DNA of 64,000 nucleotides from Cyathus striatus. Taxonomy: Eukaryota > Basidiomycota > Agaricomycetes > Agaricales > Nidulariaceae. Location: positions 1,178,001-1,242,000 of the forward strand of contig JAOVFP010000012.1 in the NCBI GenBank assembly GCA_025738555.1. The letters run 5' to 3'. The notes beneath the pieces are model-generated. The model ran no database searches, was not told the origin of the DNA, and was given only the letters and a program-made list of their open reading frames with translations. This document shows positions 11,406 through 24,457 of the stretch, piece by piece. The translations under genes were made by a program, and so were the position numbers. How positions within the stretch are numbered: position 1 is the first letter of the stretch; the number at the start of each line of letters is the position of its first letter.

Positions 11406-13086
11406 ATGTCTTCGTCCTCACCACTTCCACAGATACCAGAGATTCTAAGACTAATATGTGAACACTCAATAGACGAAAAGGGAGCTCTTGCTTCTCTTGC
11501 AAGAACATGCAAGTCGTTTTCTGAACCAGCTCTGGACGTACTTTGGTCCAAACTTGATGGGTTCTACCCACTGGCGAAATGCTTACCATCGCACTTGTGG
11601 ATTGAAGAGGAACGAGTAAATAGGCAATATGTGGTGCGTAAAATAGTAAAATATTTCGTAATAATTAAGCCTGAACAAACCATAGGTACTTAGACAACCC
11701 TTGGCCTTATCAGACTGCTTGCGGCTTTTCTTCTATGCGACCAAGGTTCAGGACTTTTCGGCTGACTGGGACGGAATTGCTGCAACGCAGGTTGACATGA
11801 CGGTGTATCAAGCCTTGCAAGTAGCAACAGAGGGTGCAAAACTGTTACCGAATGTTCAGCATGTTGCATGGAACTGCAAAAATGATTCATTTCAGTTCAT
11901 TCATATGTTTTTGGGACCCCGCTTATCCGAGGTCGAATTCAGGCTTTCATCAAAGTCTTCTACACAACTTTCATTGATTCCAGCTCTGTACCAACATCAC
12001 CCGTCACTGACATCTATAAAATTCGTCTTCTCCACCATTATGCCCACTGTGAACAACCCTATTGCACTTATATCTAGCTTTGTTTACAAGTGGAAAGACC
12101 TGCAGTCACTCGAACTGCCGAACCTTGCTTATTCTGCGCTTTCGAAGGTGTCAGAATTGCCCTATTTGAAGAGATTGGTAATGAAAGAATGCAGGTTCGA
12201 CTCTACCGTTCCGTCCACCGCTGCAAAGGGAGGATTTCCGGCCCTTACCTGTCTTCTGCTTCACGAGTGCCACGGCGTCTCGGACTGTATTGCAGTGCTG
12301 AAGCTCATAGATGGTTCACCACTACGCCATATATTGCTGATGTTCGTCGGAGTAGAAACATCTACATCTTGGAAACAGGTTTTCCTCACGGTCAGCCAAC
12401 GTTGTCAACACGACACACTCACGCAGATTGACTGCCGTGACGGAGTAAAAAGCAATAACGATATTATTACCTCAACTTACGAAGAGATGGTCAGTTATGA
12501 GACGTTAAAACCCCTTTTGGTTTTCCGAAACCTTGCGTGGATTACCATCGAAATTGCTAAAGGAATCCAAATATCTGATTTCGCCATGGTAATAGATATG
12601 ATGAGGAGTTGGAAGGAAGCTCAAGGGCTGCAAGTCAAGATACCTCCCTTTTCCCGTTGTGAGAAACCGAAGATTACACTAGAAGACTTGATTTACCTAG
12701 CAGAATATTGCGGGGAACTCGAGGAGCTTGGTCTTGTTTTTGATGCCACTTCACCTCCGGAAATTAAACGCAGCAGTGTTTCTTCTATCAATATACGCGA
12801 GTCGGAACTCACGCAACTATTCGTTGGGGATTCACCTATAAAAAGTCCTGCCTTGGTCGCAGCCACTCTGTCCGGTATCTTTCCATCTTTGAGGAAATTA
12901 ACCACGATTGAAGACGAGGAGGACTTGGTACGAGTCAGGAATACGGAACATGGATCTTATCACAAATTATGGAAGCAAGCCGAGGAACTGTTGGAAGTAT
13001 TCTCTGCTGTCAGAGATCAAGAACGGGCGTTTGCCAGATACCAGGCTTTATTAGCTGACTCTTTACAGATTGAAGAAGACATCTAA
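11406..13086 (+). CDS. Tandem F-box-like family copy 2
   Basis: Intact two-exon gene: exon 1 11406-11633, intron 11634-11685 (GTGCGT...ATAG), exon 2 11686-13086, 542 residues. An ATG lies in frame at 11310, but I use 11406 because the sister genes start there with MSS- followed by a proline-rich stretch. Exon 1 is an F-box-like module (IPEILRLICEHS, LASLARTCKSFSEPALDVLW, FYPLAKCLPSHLW). Exon 2 begins with the basidiomycete signature of this family (VLRQPLALSDCLRLFFYATKV), then MFLGPRL, several LRR-like strands and a C-terminal block ending KQAEELLEVFSAVRDQE. By family it is a putative SCF ubiquitin-ligase adaptor; no substrate can be inferred. Confidence 0.9.
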
Positions 13087-14079
13087 TTTTATGGGGGTGG
13101 TGTATACCGTTCGTGTGGCGATGATATTTATTTACCTGAATGCGCTTTCTAACTATTTAACGTGGATCTCAAACCTGGAAATATTTCGTTTATATACAAT
13201 GACTGTTGCCGAACTGGGTATCGCCGGTTGAACGTTCAATGTTGGACCTGAAATCCGTTGGCACAATAATTATTAGTATCTAGGCATTGTAGTCGTTTGC
13301 AATCTAGCGACACCTCAGTCGTTCGAAATTCAGATTCAATGTCGATAAACTCTGCGAACTATGTCGTCCGTATCAATATATAAGTTCAAATGTAAGTACA
13401 GGTACATAAGTACACGACGATATGAACGTAAGCCAGGCCTTTCATCTCCCATATCATCAAACCTCATCAAACCGTCGGTTCCTCAGCAGGATATTAACTT
13501 CCAGCTTCGGAAATGACCCACATATATGAAAAACTACCGTCGCAGTAACCTAGTATAGGACATTGATTTGAATCACATGCTAGTAGTTATTACCATTGAC
13601 ATTTCGGGGGAACTATAAAAAAAGCTCAGAGCTTAGAGGAATTCGACACCATACGAATATGTTGCCGGCTGGCTGGTGTAATATAACATTGGGTGAAGGA
13701 GAAGAACCGCACTTGGCTCTCGCTTCTGTCAATTTCTTCCTCTACGACCGATCGAGAAAGAGCTCGATTCTGGTGGCCTCACTGCGTAATCACGGCGATG
13801 GAGGTAGATCGACGCCCGTCTCCAACGGGCAAGACGTCTAACCTGGGAGCTAGACAGGGACCATCCATTGATGCAAGTGTCCTCAGTGTCAATCAGTGTC
13901 AATGCCTCAGGCCTCAGGGTCCGAAGGTGACATCATCACAATCCCATCTTAGGCGAGTCTCAAGCGCCTTATCCAGCATATCGCGAAGCCGGGACCCAAG
14001 CCAACGATCATGTATCTTTTCTGTGCGATGAAATAGGGGAGGAGTAAGGATATACAAGTACCAGGGGAAGCAGTCACTA

Positions 14080-15305
14080 TTACTCCATGCGTCTTCAGCT
14101 TCATCGATGAATCATGTATTATGGGTAGATAAGCTACGCTGGGTAAACGATAAGACAGTAGAGCCACATGATGGGAGGCTGCGACGCGGAGAAGGTCTAG
14201 GGAACGAAAGTCAGAGTTACAGGAGGAAATGAAAGGCGAAAGAACGTACGTACTCATAGATCCATCCGTCAACCCGGAATCACTCTTCACCGCAAGCAAT
14301 GCGCTCCTTTGTCCTTCCTCTACGTCACCCAGCGCCTCTGCGTCCTAAGTTGTGCGCAAGCCGAGCGGCCGTCTACGAAAAACGCGAGCCAGCGTCACCT
14401 CGATATGACAGGAGGGTAGGTGATGGGAGGCGTCGTGGTGGTGGATAGTGTTTGCGGAGGGAAAAGAACCCACATGAGACGTGCATAACACATATAAGAT
14501 CAACATCATCTCCTGACACAGATGCACTACTCTTACTCGACTTTCAGCAACGCAATGACCACCAATCGGAATATGGTAGACATCCTAGCCTGCAATTGAA
14601 TTGCCTATACAAAGCATAAGAACGTGTTTTATGACGGAGTAGGATAGGCGTGCTGTAGAGGAGTGCGTACCTGAGCTATATACAGTTCAGCATATACCAC
14701 ATGTACTAACTCGAGCTAGCTTCGTCCTTCGCTGAGAGGCCGAAGCAGAGCTCCTGTGACACAACGTTAGAGCCATCAGGCACTCGCGAAGCTAGCGAAT
14801 TGGCAGGTGCAGCAGTCCATGGCGTGTACGACGTCGTACAATCAACCTGCACCATCCACACGCTAGCGATTCAGCGACATGTCATTGTGCTTTTATCGTG
14901 CATCGGAAATCCTAATCCTAAATCCTGTAACTGAGGTGGGGTAAGCTATCACTCCCGCTGCATGATTCACTCTGAGGCTACGGTCCGGCATCGTTATAAA
15001 AGTTAATGAGGAAGTGAGGCAAGGATGCGGCGGTGAGGGATGACGGTGAAAGATCCGCTCTGGCCTTAATGGCGACTTTGGTGGCTATGGTGAAAGCGGC
15101 CATGGGCGCGTCCCTCCTCTCTCCTCCTCCGATGAAGACACGCGTAAGTGTCTCTTCAACCAACGAATTGCCCACCCGTGACTAAACACAGTAGCCCCTT
15201 CTCCATCTTTGTATCTTCTACCTCTCCACATCGCTAGCCAGTTGTCGATACCAAATTTACTGCAATGACGAGCTTGAACGCGAGTCAGACGAAAGCCAGA
15301 GGAAG
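14080..15305. repeat. Recurrent spacer, copy a
   Basis: This segment is clearly related to 17680-19610 and 30941-32340. Landmarks are the GTCTTCAGCTTCATCGATGA start, AGGCGAAAG, ACGCGAGNCAGCGTCACCTCG and a TCGATACC block near the end. The - strand holds short matching protein stretches (ALGDVEEGQRSALLAV), so it may be a decayed multi-exon gene that duplicated together with the F-box-like genes. I cannot identify that gene. The flanks 13087-14079 and 15306-15767 contain nothing I can name. Confidence 0.7.
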
Positions 15306-15767
15306 TTTTTCAATTGTAGCCTTACCGGCGAAGGTTCTTCGTGCGGGGCTACGTTGGGCTGGTAGGTGAGTGTCTACGGAAGTAACCCTTCCTTGCGACC
15401 ATGTGGATCTATGCGCGGGTGTTAGACGAAGATGAAGGTGGGTGCGAGTCGTTTAGAACATAGGTTGCATATCGATATTGGACGTCCACGGTAGAGGCTT
15501 CGTTGTCGAGAGGATGGTGATTACGGATTCAGAGTCCGGACCTCCAAACAGATTACATCATCCTTTCAGCGTCGAAACCCTCATTGATTAATCTTGAACT
15601 TTCTGAATGTTTGACCGGTTAAAGTTGGGTCGAAGCAAGGTTGAAGTGCAGGCGACCCCTCGGGGCCCCCGCACAACCTCCGCACACAAAGATTAACATC
15701 TAAGATGATCGGCAATTGATGAGATTCAGGAATACTTAGTACTTGCTTCCATCTATCGCCACTACTT

Positions 15768-17436
15768 ATGTCTTCGAGATACACAATTCCTTCTATACCA
15801 GAGATACTAAGGAAAATATGTGAACATCTCAGCTCACAGAAGCGTACTCTGGCATCTCTTGCAAGAACCTGCCGAATGTTTGAAGAACCTGCTCTAGATA
15901 TACTTTGGTTTGAAGCCGATTTTTATCTGCTGGCAAAGTGCCTGCCACTACATACGTGGACTGAAGAAAAAGGAAAGTATTGGGATTGCGCATTGGTGTG
16001 TAACAATACACATCAGCTATCCGTATGAAATTCTGAATAAACCATAGGTTCTCACACAGTCCTTATCCACAGCAGACTGTCTGCGATTTTTGGAATATGC
16101 AAGAAGAGTGCAGAGATTTACGAACTCAGATGAGGGTGGCAAACTGTTTGTTCATGTCACCGTGTATCAAGCACTGCAAGCCGTCATGAATGGTGCAAAA
16201 ATCCTACCAAATGTTCAAAAGATAAAATGGACATGCAATAAAGATTATTATACACCATTCATCCATATGTTTTTGGGACCTCGACTAAAGGAACTTCAAT
16301 TAATAATTTTTCCTATATCGACTTCTCAAATTACGGTGATATCTGCTCTATCGGAATACTACTCGTCGCTGGAAAGCATTTCGTTTTGGTTTTTCTACGG
16401 CGGTTCGAGATCAATTCAAAGGAAAGCAGTTCAGCTCATCTCCAGCGCGGTTTTCCAGTTGGAAAATCTGAAATCACTGGAAGTACCAAATCTTCCTTAT
16501 TCCACTCTCCTGCAAGTATCACACTTTCCTCATTTGCGGGAATTGAAGATAACCAAATGCAATTTGGATGCGGTTGAACCGGGAACAGCAGACAGATCAG
16601 GAGGATTTCCGGCTCTTACCACCCTTCGGCTTGGGGAATGCCAGAGCGTCACGGATTGTATCTCTGTACTAATTCTTATGCGCTGTTCACCACTACGCCG
16701 GGTGATGTTTTCATTCACGGAAGTGGAAATGTCTACAGCTTGGAAGCAAGTCTTCCTAACGCTCATCCAACATTGTGATCAAAATTCCCTAACATATATT
16801 GAATGCTACGATGGAAACGACCATGGTGATGAACCTTTTACTTCAAGTCATGAAGAAATGGAGAACTATGAAGTGTTAGAACCGCTTCTGACTTTTCACA
16901 ACCTTGAGTCGATCGATATCAAGACAACTAAAGGATTTTATTTCTCTGATGCTTCCATGATAAAGAATATGGCGACCACTTGGAGAAAGCTTCGTAACCT
17001 GAACCTCACCCAGTGTCCCTATTCCCGAGGTAGTGACCAGCCTACAGTTAAACTTCTCGACTTGCTCCATTTCGTAGAAAATTGCCCGGAACTGGTATCA
17101 CTTGGCCTTACATTCGATGCAACATTCCCTCCAGAACTTGACAGGGATAGTATTCCCTGGGGTAATATATCCACGACACAGCTAGAAGAACTGTACGTTG
17201 CAGACTCACCTATTGAAAACCCTCCACTTGTCGCGGCCATTCTATCAGGTATCTTTCCTTCTTTAGAAAATATAGTGACAATTGAAGAAAAGGAATATGA
17301 TGGGGATCCCGACGAAACAGAAGGGCACAAGAGCTGGAAACAAGTTGAGGGACTGTTAGAGCTATTTTCTGTTGTCAGAGATCAGACAACGACAACGGTG
17401 CTGAAGAAGTATAGTATATCTACTCCAGAAGTATAG
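15768..17436 (+). CDS. Tandem F-box-like family copy 3
   Basis: Exon 1 15768-15995, intron 15996-16047 (GTGTGT...ATAG), exon 2 16048-17436, 538 residues. Exon 1 reads IPEILRKICEHL and LASLARTCRMFEEPALDILW, but lacks two residues of the usual WFELDGFYPLAKC stretch (WFEADFYLLAKC). Exon 2 shows SLSTADCLRFLEYARRV, MFLGPRLKELQL and the C-terminal EGLLELFSVVRDQ. No stop or frameshift was seen. The TGTTTGG palindrome of other copies is not recognisable upstream, so its control may differ. It is followed by the second recurrent spacer. Confidence 0.88.
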
Positions 17437-17679
17437 CACATATAAAATCACTTCTCTACGCCTTTTGTATGCAATTCATATTACCCTTGAAGGTAGCTTG
17501 AAAGCAATATACTCTGATATTTTCACTAGGTTATCACAGATGCGAATACTGTTATTTATCTCAGTCCTCCCCAGCCTCCTCCAATGATAGCTCTCGCTCA
17601 AAGACCCCGGCAGTCATCATGAAGATCAAATCGACACACGATGAAGAGAGGCGATTTGGACTAGTAGACACTACTATTC

Positions 17680-19610
17680 CAAGTAGGTACTCGATGCGTC
17701 TTCAGCTTCATCGATGAATCATATATCATGGCGTAGATGGTCTATACTGGACAAACGATAAGGCAATGGAGCCACATAACAGGAAGCAGCGACACGCCAG
17801 AACTAGAGTTCCCCATCCCGATAAGCTCGAACTCGAACTCGAACCATACGTGTGTATATGCGGCACATCGGGCACAGGTGTAAGCGTCAAGGGCGAGGGT
17901 TTCACGACATTTCACTCCATCGCATCCCTGTCCGCTTCCGTGTGTCGTTAACGTTCTCCAGCCAGCATTGAAATCTAGAGCCGCAGTGACTAAGCCATAC
18001 CAAAAGAACGGAAAGCGAAAGGATCACGGCGGAAACCAAACACCGCAGACGTGAAAGGTCTGATGAACGAAAGTTAGAGATGCAAGAGGAATAAGAGGCG
18101 AAAGCACGTACTACCGTAGTCATAGATCCATCCATCAACCCAGAATCACTCTCCACCGCAAGCAATGAGCTCTCTTGTCCTTCGTCTACATTGCCCAACG
18201 CCTATGCGTACCAAGTTTTGTGCAAGCCGAGTAGCCATCTACGGAGAACGCGAGTCAGCGTCACCTCGATAAGAAAGAAGGGTGGACGATGGAAGGGACG
18301 TGATAATGGATAGTGTGGATTGAATAAGAACTCACGTACGAGCGTAACTCATAAAAGATCAACTTCACCACCCAGCATAACACATTACACTCTCCTTCGT
18401 CGAAAGCCATGGCTTGATGATTCGAGAGCGATGCCCTGTTCGACCTCCAGCAACGTAAGGTAGTCATTCCAGCCTGCGATTTCGACTGCTTATGTACAAG
18501 GTGTTAGCGTGTTGTACTATGGGTAGGGTACGGGTGAGATCGAAGAGTGCGTACCCGATGTATATAGCATGCACGGTAGTTTCGACCTTCGCTGAAGGAC
18601 CAAGGAGGAGCTCCTGTGGCGCACAACGAAAGAGCCATCAGATGCAGCCAGCTAAATCAGCTGAAGCATTTCACAATGATGTGTACGACAGTCAACCTGT
18701 ACCGTCCACACTTCAGGAATTCAACGATAGGCCGTCGCGGATATGACAACTTCATGCAAGCCTATGTACGGACAACCACCACCCTAACGTCGTTAACTGC
18801 CTGCTGCTAGACCGTTCATCCCAAGGCTACCGTCTGGCATCGCTACTGGTGGCAACGGCGATTCTGGTTTTCGGAGTTTGGCGACGTTGGGGGTCATGGT
18901 GATATAGACCATAGATGTGTCCCCCGTTTCTCCCCGATTCGTGTCCCATCTATCCTCCGCCAATGAAGGTAATAGTGAAGACCTCAACCTCTTCATCTTA
19001 CGAATCTCTCGGCCAAGACTTAGCACGGCAGCTATTTTCGCATCCAACGGTCGATACCGAAGGCCCGAAGTTACTACAACGGCAAGCCTGTGAGCCTGGG
19101 TCAGACAGGGGCTAGAGGAGATTCTTTGAAGTGTAGACGACACACCGCCAGCCGTTTGCTAGGGGTCGGAAAAGAGGACATAGAGGTAGTTTAGGGCTTC
19201 GTACAGGCACTTTCAATATTGTGGTTCATATTATGGACGAGATCTCGTCGACAAGTGGCCTACGAGCTGCATGAAACGTCATGCGCCCCAATTTTGCTGT
19301 AGAGAAGTGGGGTTTTCGTAGAAGTAGCCCTCCTCCACGATCACGTGTTTCCGACGGGAGTATGAAATGAAGGTGAGGAGTGATTGAGGTGGCATGTGGA
19401 TTGTTGAAGAAACTTGAATTTTCGGTGATGACTCTGACCATGGCGGAGGGGATAAACAGGGTATAAGGCATTGATGTGATGGCGGATATCATGGCACAAA
19501 GTATGTTTGACTGCCTAGATATGTTAGCTGAGATGGAAATGACTGACAGTGCAAACTGACCTCGTTCGAACAACATAACATGTCGCCATAGCCAAGTTTC
19601 CAAATAGCCA
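17680..19610. repeat. Recurrent spacer, copy b
   Basis: Second and longest copy of the duplicated spacer. It keeps the same order of blocks as copies a and c, and continues further right than copy a, sharing with copy c the block around 19120-19610 (GTGTAGACG, CACGTGTTTCCGACG-like and GTTAGCTGAGATGGAAATGA segments). The - strand open stretch at 19226-19666 has a recognisable but broken counterpart in copy c (a FHAAR motif near 31990). The gene of origin was not recognised. The rest of the gap, 17437-17679 and 19611-20034, is featureless to me. Confidence 0.7.
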
Positions 19611-22439
19611 ACGATAACCCAGCGATGAATCATGACCCGCGCGACATATTGCAAGTCATTCACCATCCTCTTCTAAAACCTCCCGCTCTATCAATGCACC
19701 ACCGAACACCAGAAGTCTCGGTTGCTTCAGAGTCCAACGCCTGCTCACCATCCCTCTAAGTCACCAAGTCTTCGAAGATGTTTCCTAGCTCCTTGATATC
19801 TGTCTTTAAGACCTTCTCTTTCCTCATGCAGCATGTAGTCATCATGGTATGAGCAGGTTTCAGAGTAGACTAAGAGAAAACAGCGGGAAATCCAAGTGAT
19901 GAATGAAGCTGAGCAAAGCTGAGCGCTTGAAGTTTGCTTGCGTTTAAACCTCGCACCCAAAATGTGCAGACGCTAAGTCTAGATGATCACGAACCTGTGA
20001 TTGAACTTAGACCTGTTGGCGCCATCCTTTCTTTATGACTTCGTCAACAACACTCCCTCGAATACCAGAAATACTGACGATAATATGTAATCACCTCGCC
20101 CAGGAAAAGCCTACTCTGGCGGCTCTTGCAAGAACCTGCCAGATGTTCGAAGGACCTGCTCTAGATACACTTTGGTTTGAGCTGAATGGATTCTACCAGC
20201 TGGCTAAGTGTTTACCATCCAATATATGGAAAGAAGAACAACGGGGTGGTCAAAATCATTATTTGGTGCGTATCACTATGGGCATTCATCAAGTTCTTAG
20301 GTCTAGCACTTAGCAAACTATAGGTGCTTCGACAACCATTAGCTTCAGTAGACTGCAAACGATTGGCATACTATGCGAAAAAAGTGCATCACTTCATAAT
20401 AAAATCGGAGACTGGTGAAAAAGTCGTCGATTCGACCATATATCAGCCATTGCAATTTGTGCTTCAGGATCAAAAACTCTTACCAAATGTTTAGCAGTTA
20501 ACCTGGAATTGCGAGAATAACAACTTCCCTTTCATCTACATGTTTTTGGGGCCTCGTCTTTCCAGGGTTAGATATGCATTCTCTCCGATATCCCCCTTAC
20601 ATCTTTCATTCATCACTGCTCTACCCGAACACTATCCTTCTCTACAACATACTGTACTAACACAATCAATTTGGCAGTAACGCATAACGCACCTGCTGGG
20701 TATGCCGAAATTTAAGGGTAAGTAACGCATCTGAGGTAGAAATGCCGAATTTTCCCAAAAATTTTGTCCTCCACAAAAAGTATTATTTTTGAGGTCTGTA
20801 CAGGCAATACTGTAAATGTATATATTATCTGCGGTAGTTACAAATGAATCGTGATGTATGTACTCTGTAAATTACCGTAGGTTATTAAATAGGAAGGGAG
20901 CTGATTCTCACGTCTCTAGGGAAGCTGATACATGAGGCAGCCATAGCGACCTATTATTGATACAACAGGGCGCATCCACATCCCGCCTTTATCCCGCCAT
21001 CATCCTTGCTGCTTGCTTCCGAGTTCATTTCGTCAAGTATTAATTAATGAAGGAACCACACTCTGATATCGATCAAAAGCTTCGTGTACTGGCCAAAACC
21101 ATCTGCATGAATTGCAGGTTGCTTGTGATGATACCACAAGAGAATACTGGTAAATACTCAGTACATATAATATTACTCCTGGCCTATGTTTTGTAGAATA
21201 TCTGTATATATGCAGTTAATATAGAATATTTAATAATCTACTTTGGGTTTTTGATTCTATTCCAGTAAAATATCTAGAAACACACCAATTGTAGGTTCAG
21301 ATAGGGCTTGTATAACTATATACCATAGATGGCTGAAGCACAAATCCTCAGCATTAGACCTTTTTTTGTATAGTATATACTACAAAAATGATCTCTTGCT
21401 AGTTAATTGGATATTACAATAGTGTGATCACTTGCGATCTACTGGTACTATTAGTTGAGTTCATAAGGCTTTTACTTTTTCGTCAGACCAAAACTCGAAG
21501 TTGACAAAAACAGTGCCAAGGGTAACACTTTAATCTTATAACATATAGTAGACTTATATTTCGTTTAATTAGTATGTTTTATTTGTTAGAAAAGTGATGA
21601 ACTGTTATGTTTTTGTATTTCCTAAATCTCCGTATGTTGCAATTGTACCTGTGCATTGCGTCACTGCAGGCGCATGGTGGCTCTTTTAGGAATTACGGTG
21701 TGGTGGGTTCTGGCGTGTACCCGGGAGCCGGTATGCACCTCTTCTTCTTGCATATACATAGGTTGCATACAGAACATGGAAATATTAGAAAATAAGAAAA
21801 TATATGGAAAATCATACAATAAATAAGTAAAAAGGAAATGAAAGTGGCCAGCCTATTGTATTTCCAACGGATGGAAAGAAATCACGGAAATTGTGAAATG
21901 TGGAAAACATATGGAAAAACATAACTGGAGTTGGAAAACATATGATATGATATATAAAGCACGGAGGATTTGGAAGATGCAGAAAAGAAGTTGATCGGAA
22001 GACACAATTCATTAATATTGACATGAAACACTTCGAAACACCCAGACATCATATCTCCGAGGGGGAGCAAAACTATGCACTCTTTTGTATCTGAATTTGG
22101 AAGCGTCGGGATTCGTCGGGATTGATAACAGTCTCACCATTGCGCTCAGAGATCCATGATCAAGATCTATACAGCATATATACATTGGATTCAATACCAT
22201 GTACTACTAATTTATTATAATTGCTTCACATTAACTATTACTACTCCTCTTGTAATTTACTGTATCGATACATCACGCTCAGGTTGTAATTACAATGTAT
22301 AATGTATCAGCTCCACACCATCAGGTGTTGAATAAGCATTCAATGCTTGTGCTTAAATGCCCAATGACTGGTTACAATATTCAAAGAAGCAAAATAATTG
22401 CATGCTAACGGGATTTGAATCAGCAGTCGTACAACACTA

Positions 22440-23927
22440 CAGTTTGCGACAGGCAAACCCTGCCAATTTTATTACGATAGGAAAATGAATTTTTTAGGGA
22501 AAACTAATTACAGATTCAGATTCAGAAAGTCAAAATACATACAAAAACGATGTTTTTGAGAAATTCTCATGAGAAAATGAGTGTGCCAATTTTTTTGACA
22601 AAAAAATCAACATGTTACTAGGGTAATGCACGGGTCAGGCCAACTCTGAAGGCCTTATAGGTCTCATGGGACCTGAAACTAGTGTATATTGGGTGCATAA
22701 CAGTATACCTTTTCCTAATTTTAAGTGCAAAATTTTATTGCATGCACATATGTAGTTATACAAGAACAGAAAGTGATACAAGAGTGCTCTACAATGTAAA
22801 ACATATGTGTAATATATCAGGTGTTTTGCCTGCACTACAAAAATCGATATATTACGATTCCAATTACGTAATCAAGTGATGCGCGTGTTGACGCGTTTGT
22901 TTGCGTTGTTCACGCTTTCTCTCACTTTCTCCCTTCAAGGCTGACACTCCTGTATCGCCCTCAACGCCGCTATTACTCAACAGGACTCAAGATCGTCGGT
23001 ATCCTGCTTTACCCAGTCCTGATAGATACTGCAATTAGCGTTACCAAAGGCCGTGTCATTGTTCAAGTCTCCCTCCCCTAGTCTTTTTCTTCATAATTTT
23101 CTTTCAATTCATCGATATGCTCTATGTTTCAAACCTTTCCTTTTTCTTCCAATAAATATACTATGTATCTACTTCCTCCCAATCAAGTGAAATTGGTCCC
23201 CCTTTCTCGACACCTTAGAACACCCAAGGTTGAACAGATGTTCACCGACTCGCTAATTAATTTCTTTGTTTAGGCCTCAACACATTCTTTACCTCTACAA
23301 CATAATATTTGAAACAGTTCTGCATTGTTCAGAAGCTCTCTACATATCTTTCTTTGTATCAGTCATCTCTACTGGATTCAATTCACAATGATATTTTGGC
23401 AGAAGCTTAAAAAGATGTTCTTCATTGGTGATTAATATTTAATTAGTTATAGCTTGTGGCTTAGATACCCTAGTGATCACATTTTCAGTATTTGTACTGG
23501 GCTCTAAGCAGTAGTGAGGATAGTTCTGATTGCTGAAAATCAGTTTTTGATGAATTATTGCAAAGTCAGCTGGTATTTCAGCTCTTTTCTTGGGTAAATC
23601 CTCAGTCATAGTGTTTAGAAAGACGATTTTTGGCGCCAAATTAGGCAGTTCAGGGACTGATATTTTTACGGGATCATATCGCTATTGATGTAAGGATGCC
23701 AAAAACACATTTTTCATGAATTTTACTATTTTTTATGGCAGAGTGCCAAATTTTTGGGTCAAAAAATGAAAAAATCGGAAATTGAAAAATCGGCTCGTGG
23801 AATCTTAATTAATACATTGTAACTACACTATTCCGACAGTTTTCGGAGTCTAAAACTTATTTGTCATTGCTGAAAAAATCGCTCAAGTTCACTCAAAAAA
23901 TTAGCGGGGTTTGCCTGTCGCAAACTG
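22440..23927. mobile_element. Nested Tc1/mariner-like element 1
   Basis: Terminal inverted repeats of about 33 bp begin CAGTTTGCGACAGGCAAACC and are flanked by TA at 22438-22439 and 23928-23929. Its ends are homologous to the element at 52765-53819: both carry CAGTTTGCGACA termini, a CAGATTCAGA-type subterminal stretch and a TGCCAAATTTTTGG-type block. No intact transposase frame is present. It lies within the larger TIR element and therefore inserted later. Confidence 0.8.
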
Positions 23928-24121
23928 TACAAGCAACATTCAGCATAGAAACGTTACTTACTATACCATTTATTCGCTAGACAACATTGCTTTAATTTAA
24001 AGCTACATGTAACAATAAAAATACCTGACATGCCGAAAATTACAATATGTAACGCCTAAAATCTTGAAGTGCCGAATGTATCTATGGGTTTGGGATGTAA
24101 CGCACTGTGAAGGGTGCCGAA

Positions 24122-24316
24122 TGTTAGAATCTGGGTGTTCGTGTTGAGGCACAGCTGCATAGTTACATAATATAGTTATGTAATCGTTCTCTGTATGTAC
24201 GCGCGTCGTAGTTTCTGTGCAATACACGGCTTCGTCTGTCACTATCGTCGGTCAGCATTTTCAATCCAGTCTTCCTCCATGGTTAGCTCTTCAACTCTCC
24301 CCTTTTATTCTTGACA
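24122..24316 (+). repeat. Left LTR of the copia-type element
   Basis: 195 bp, TG...CA ends. It differs from the right LTR at four sites (24179, 24257, 24268, 24280). At each, the right copy has CG and the left has TG or CA. Confidence 0.9.
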
Positions 24317-24457
24317 GGTTATGGGCCCCGCCTGCACTTAAATTCTACACCACTCAACCTGCCAACAAACTTTCAATCTCTTACCTTCCTCTTCTGATCT
24401 TTTGATCCCACACACCCTTCCTTCTTTCTTTGCCTCCCACCACTGTCAACCACCACC

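Noticed and set aside
19226..19666. 146-codon frame on the - strand
   Set aside because: It lies in the recurrent spacer and its counterpart in copy c is broken, so I treat it as part of a relic rather than a gene.
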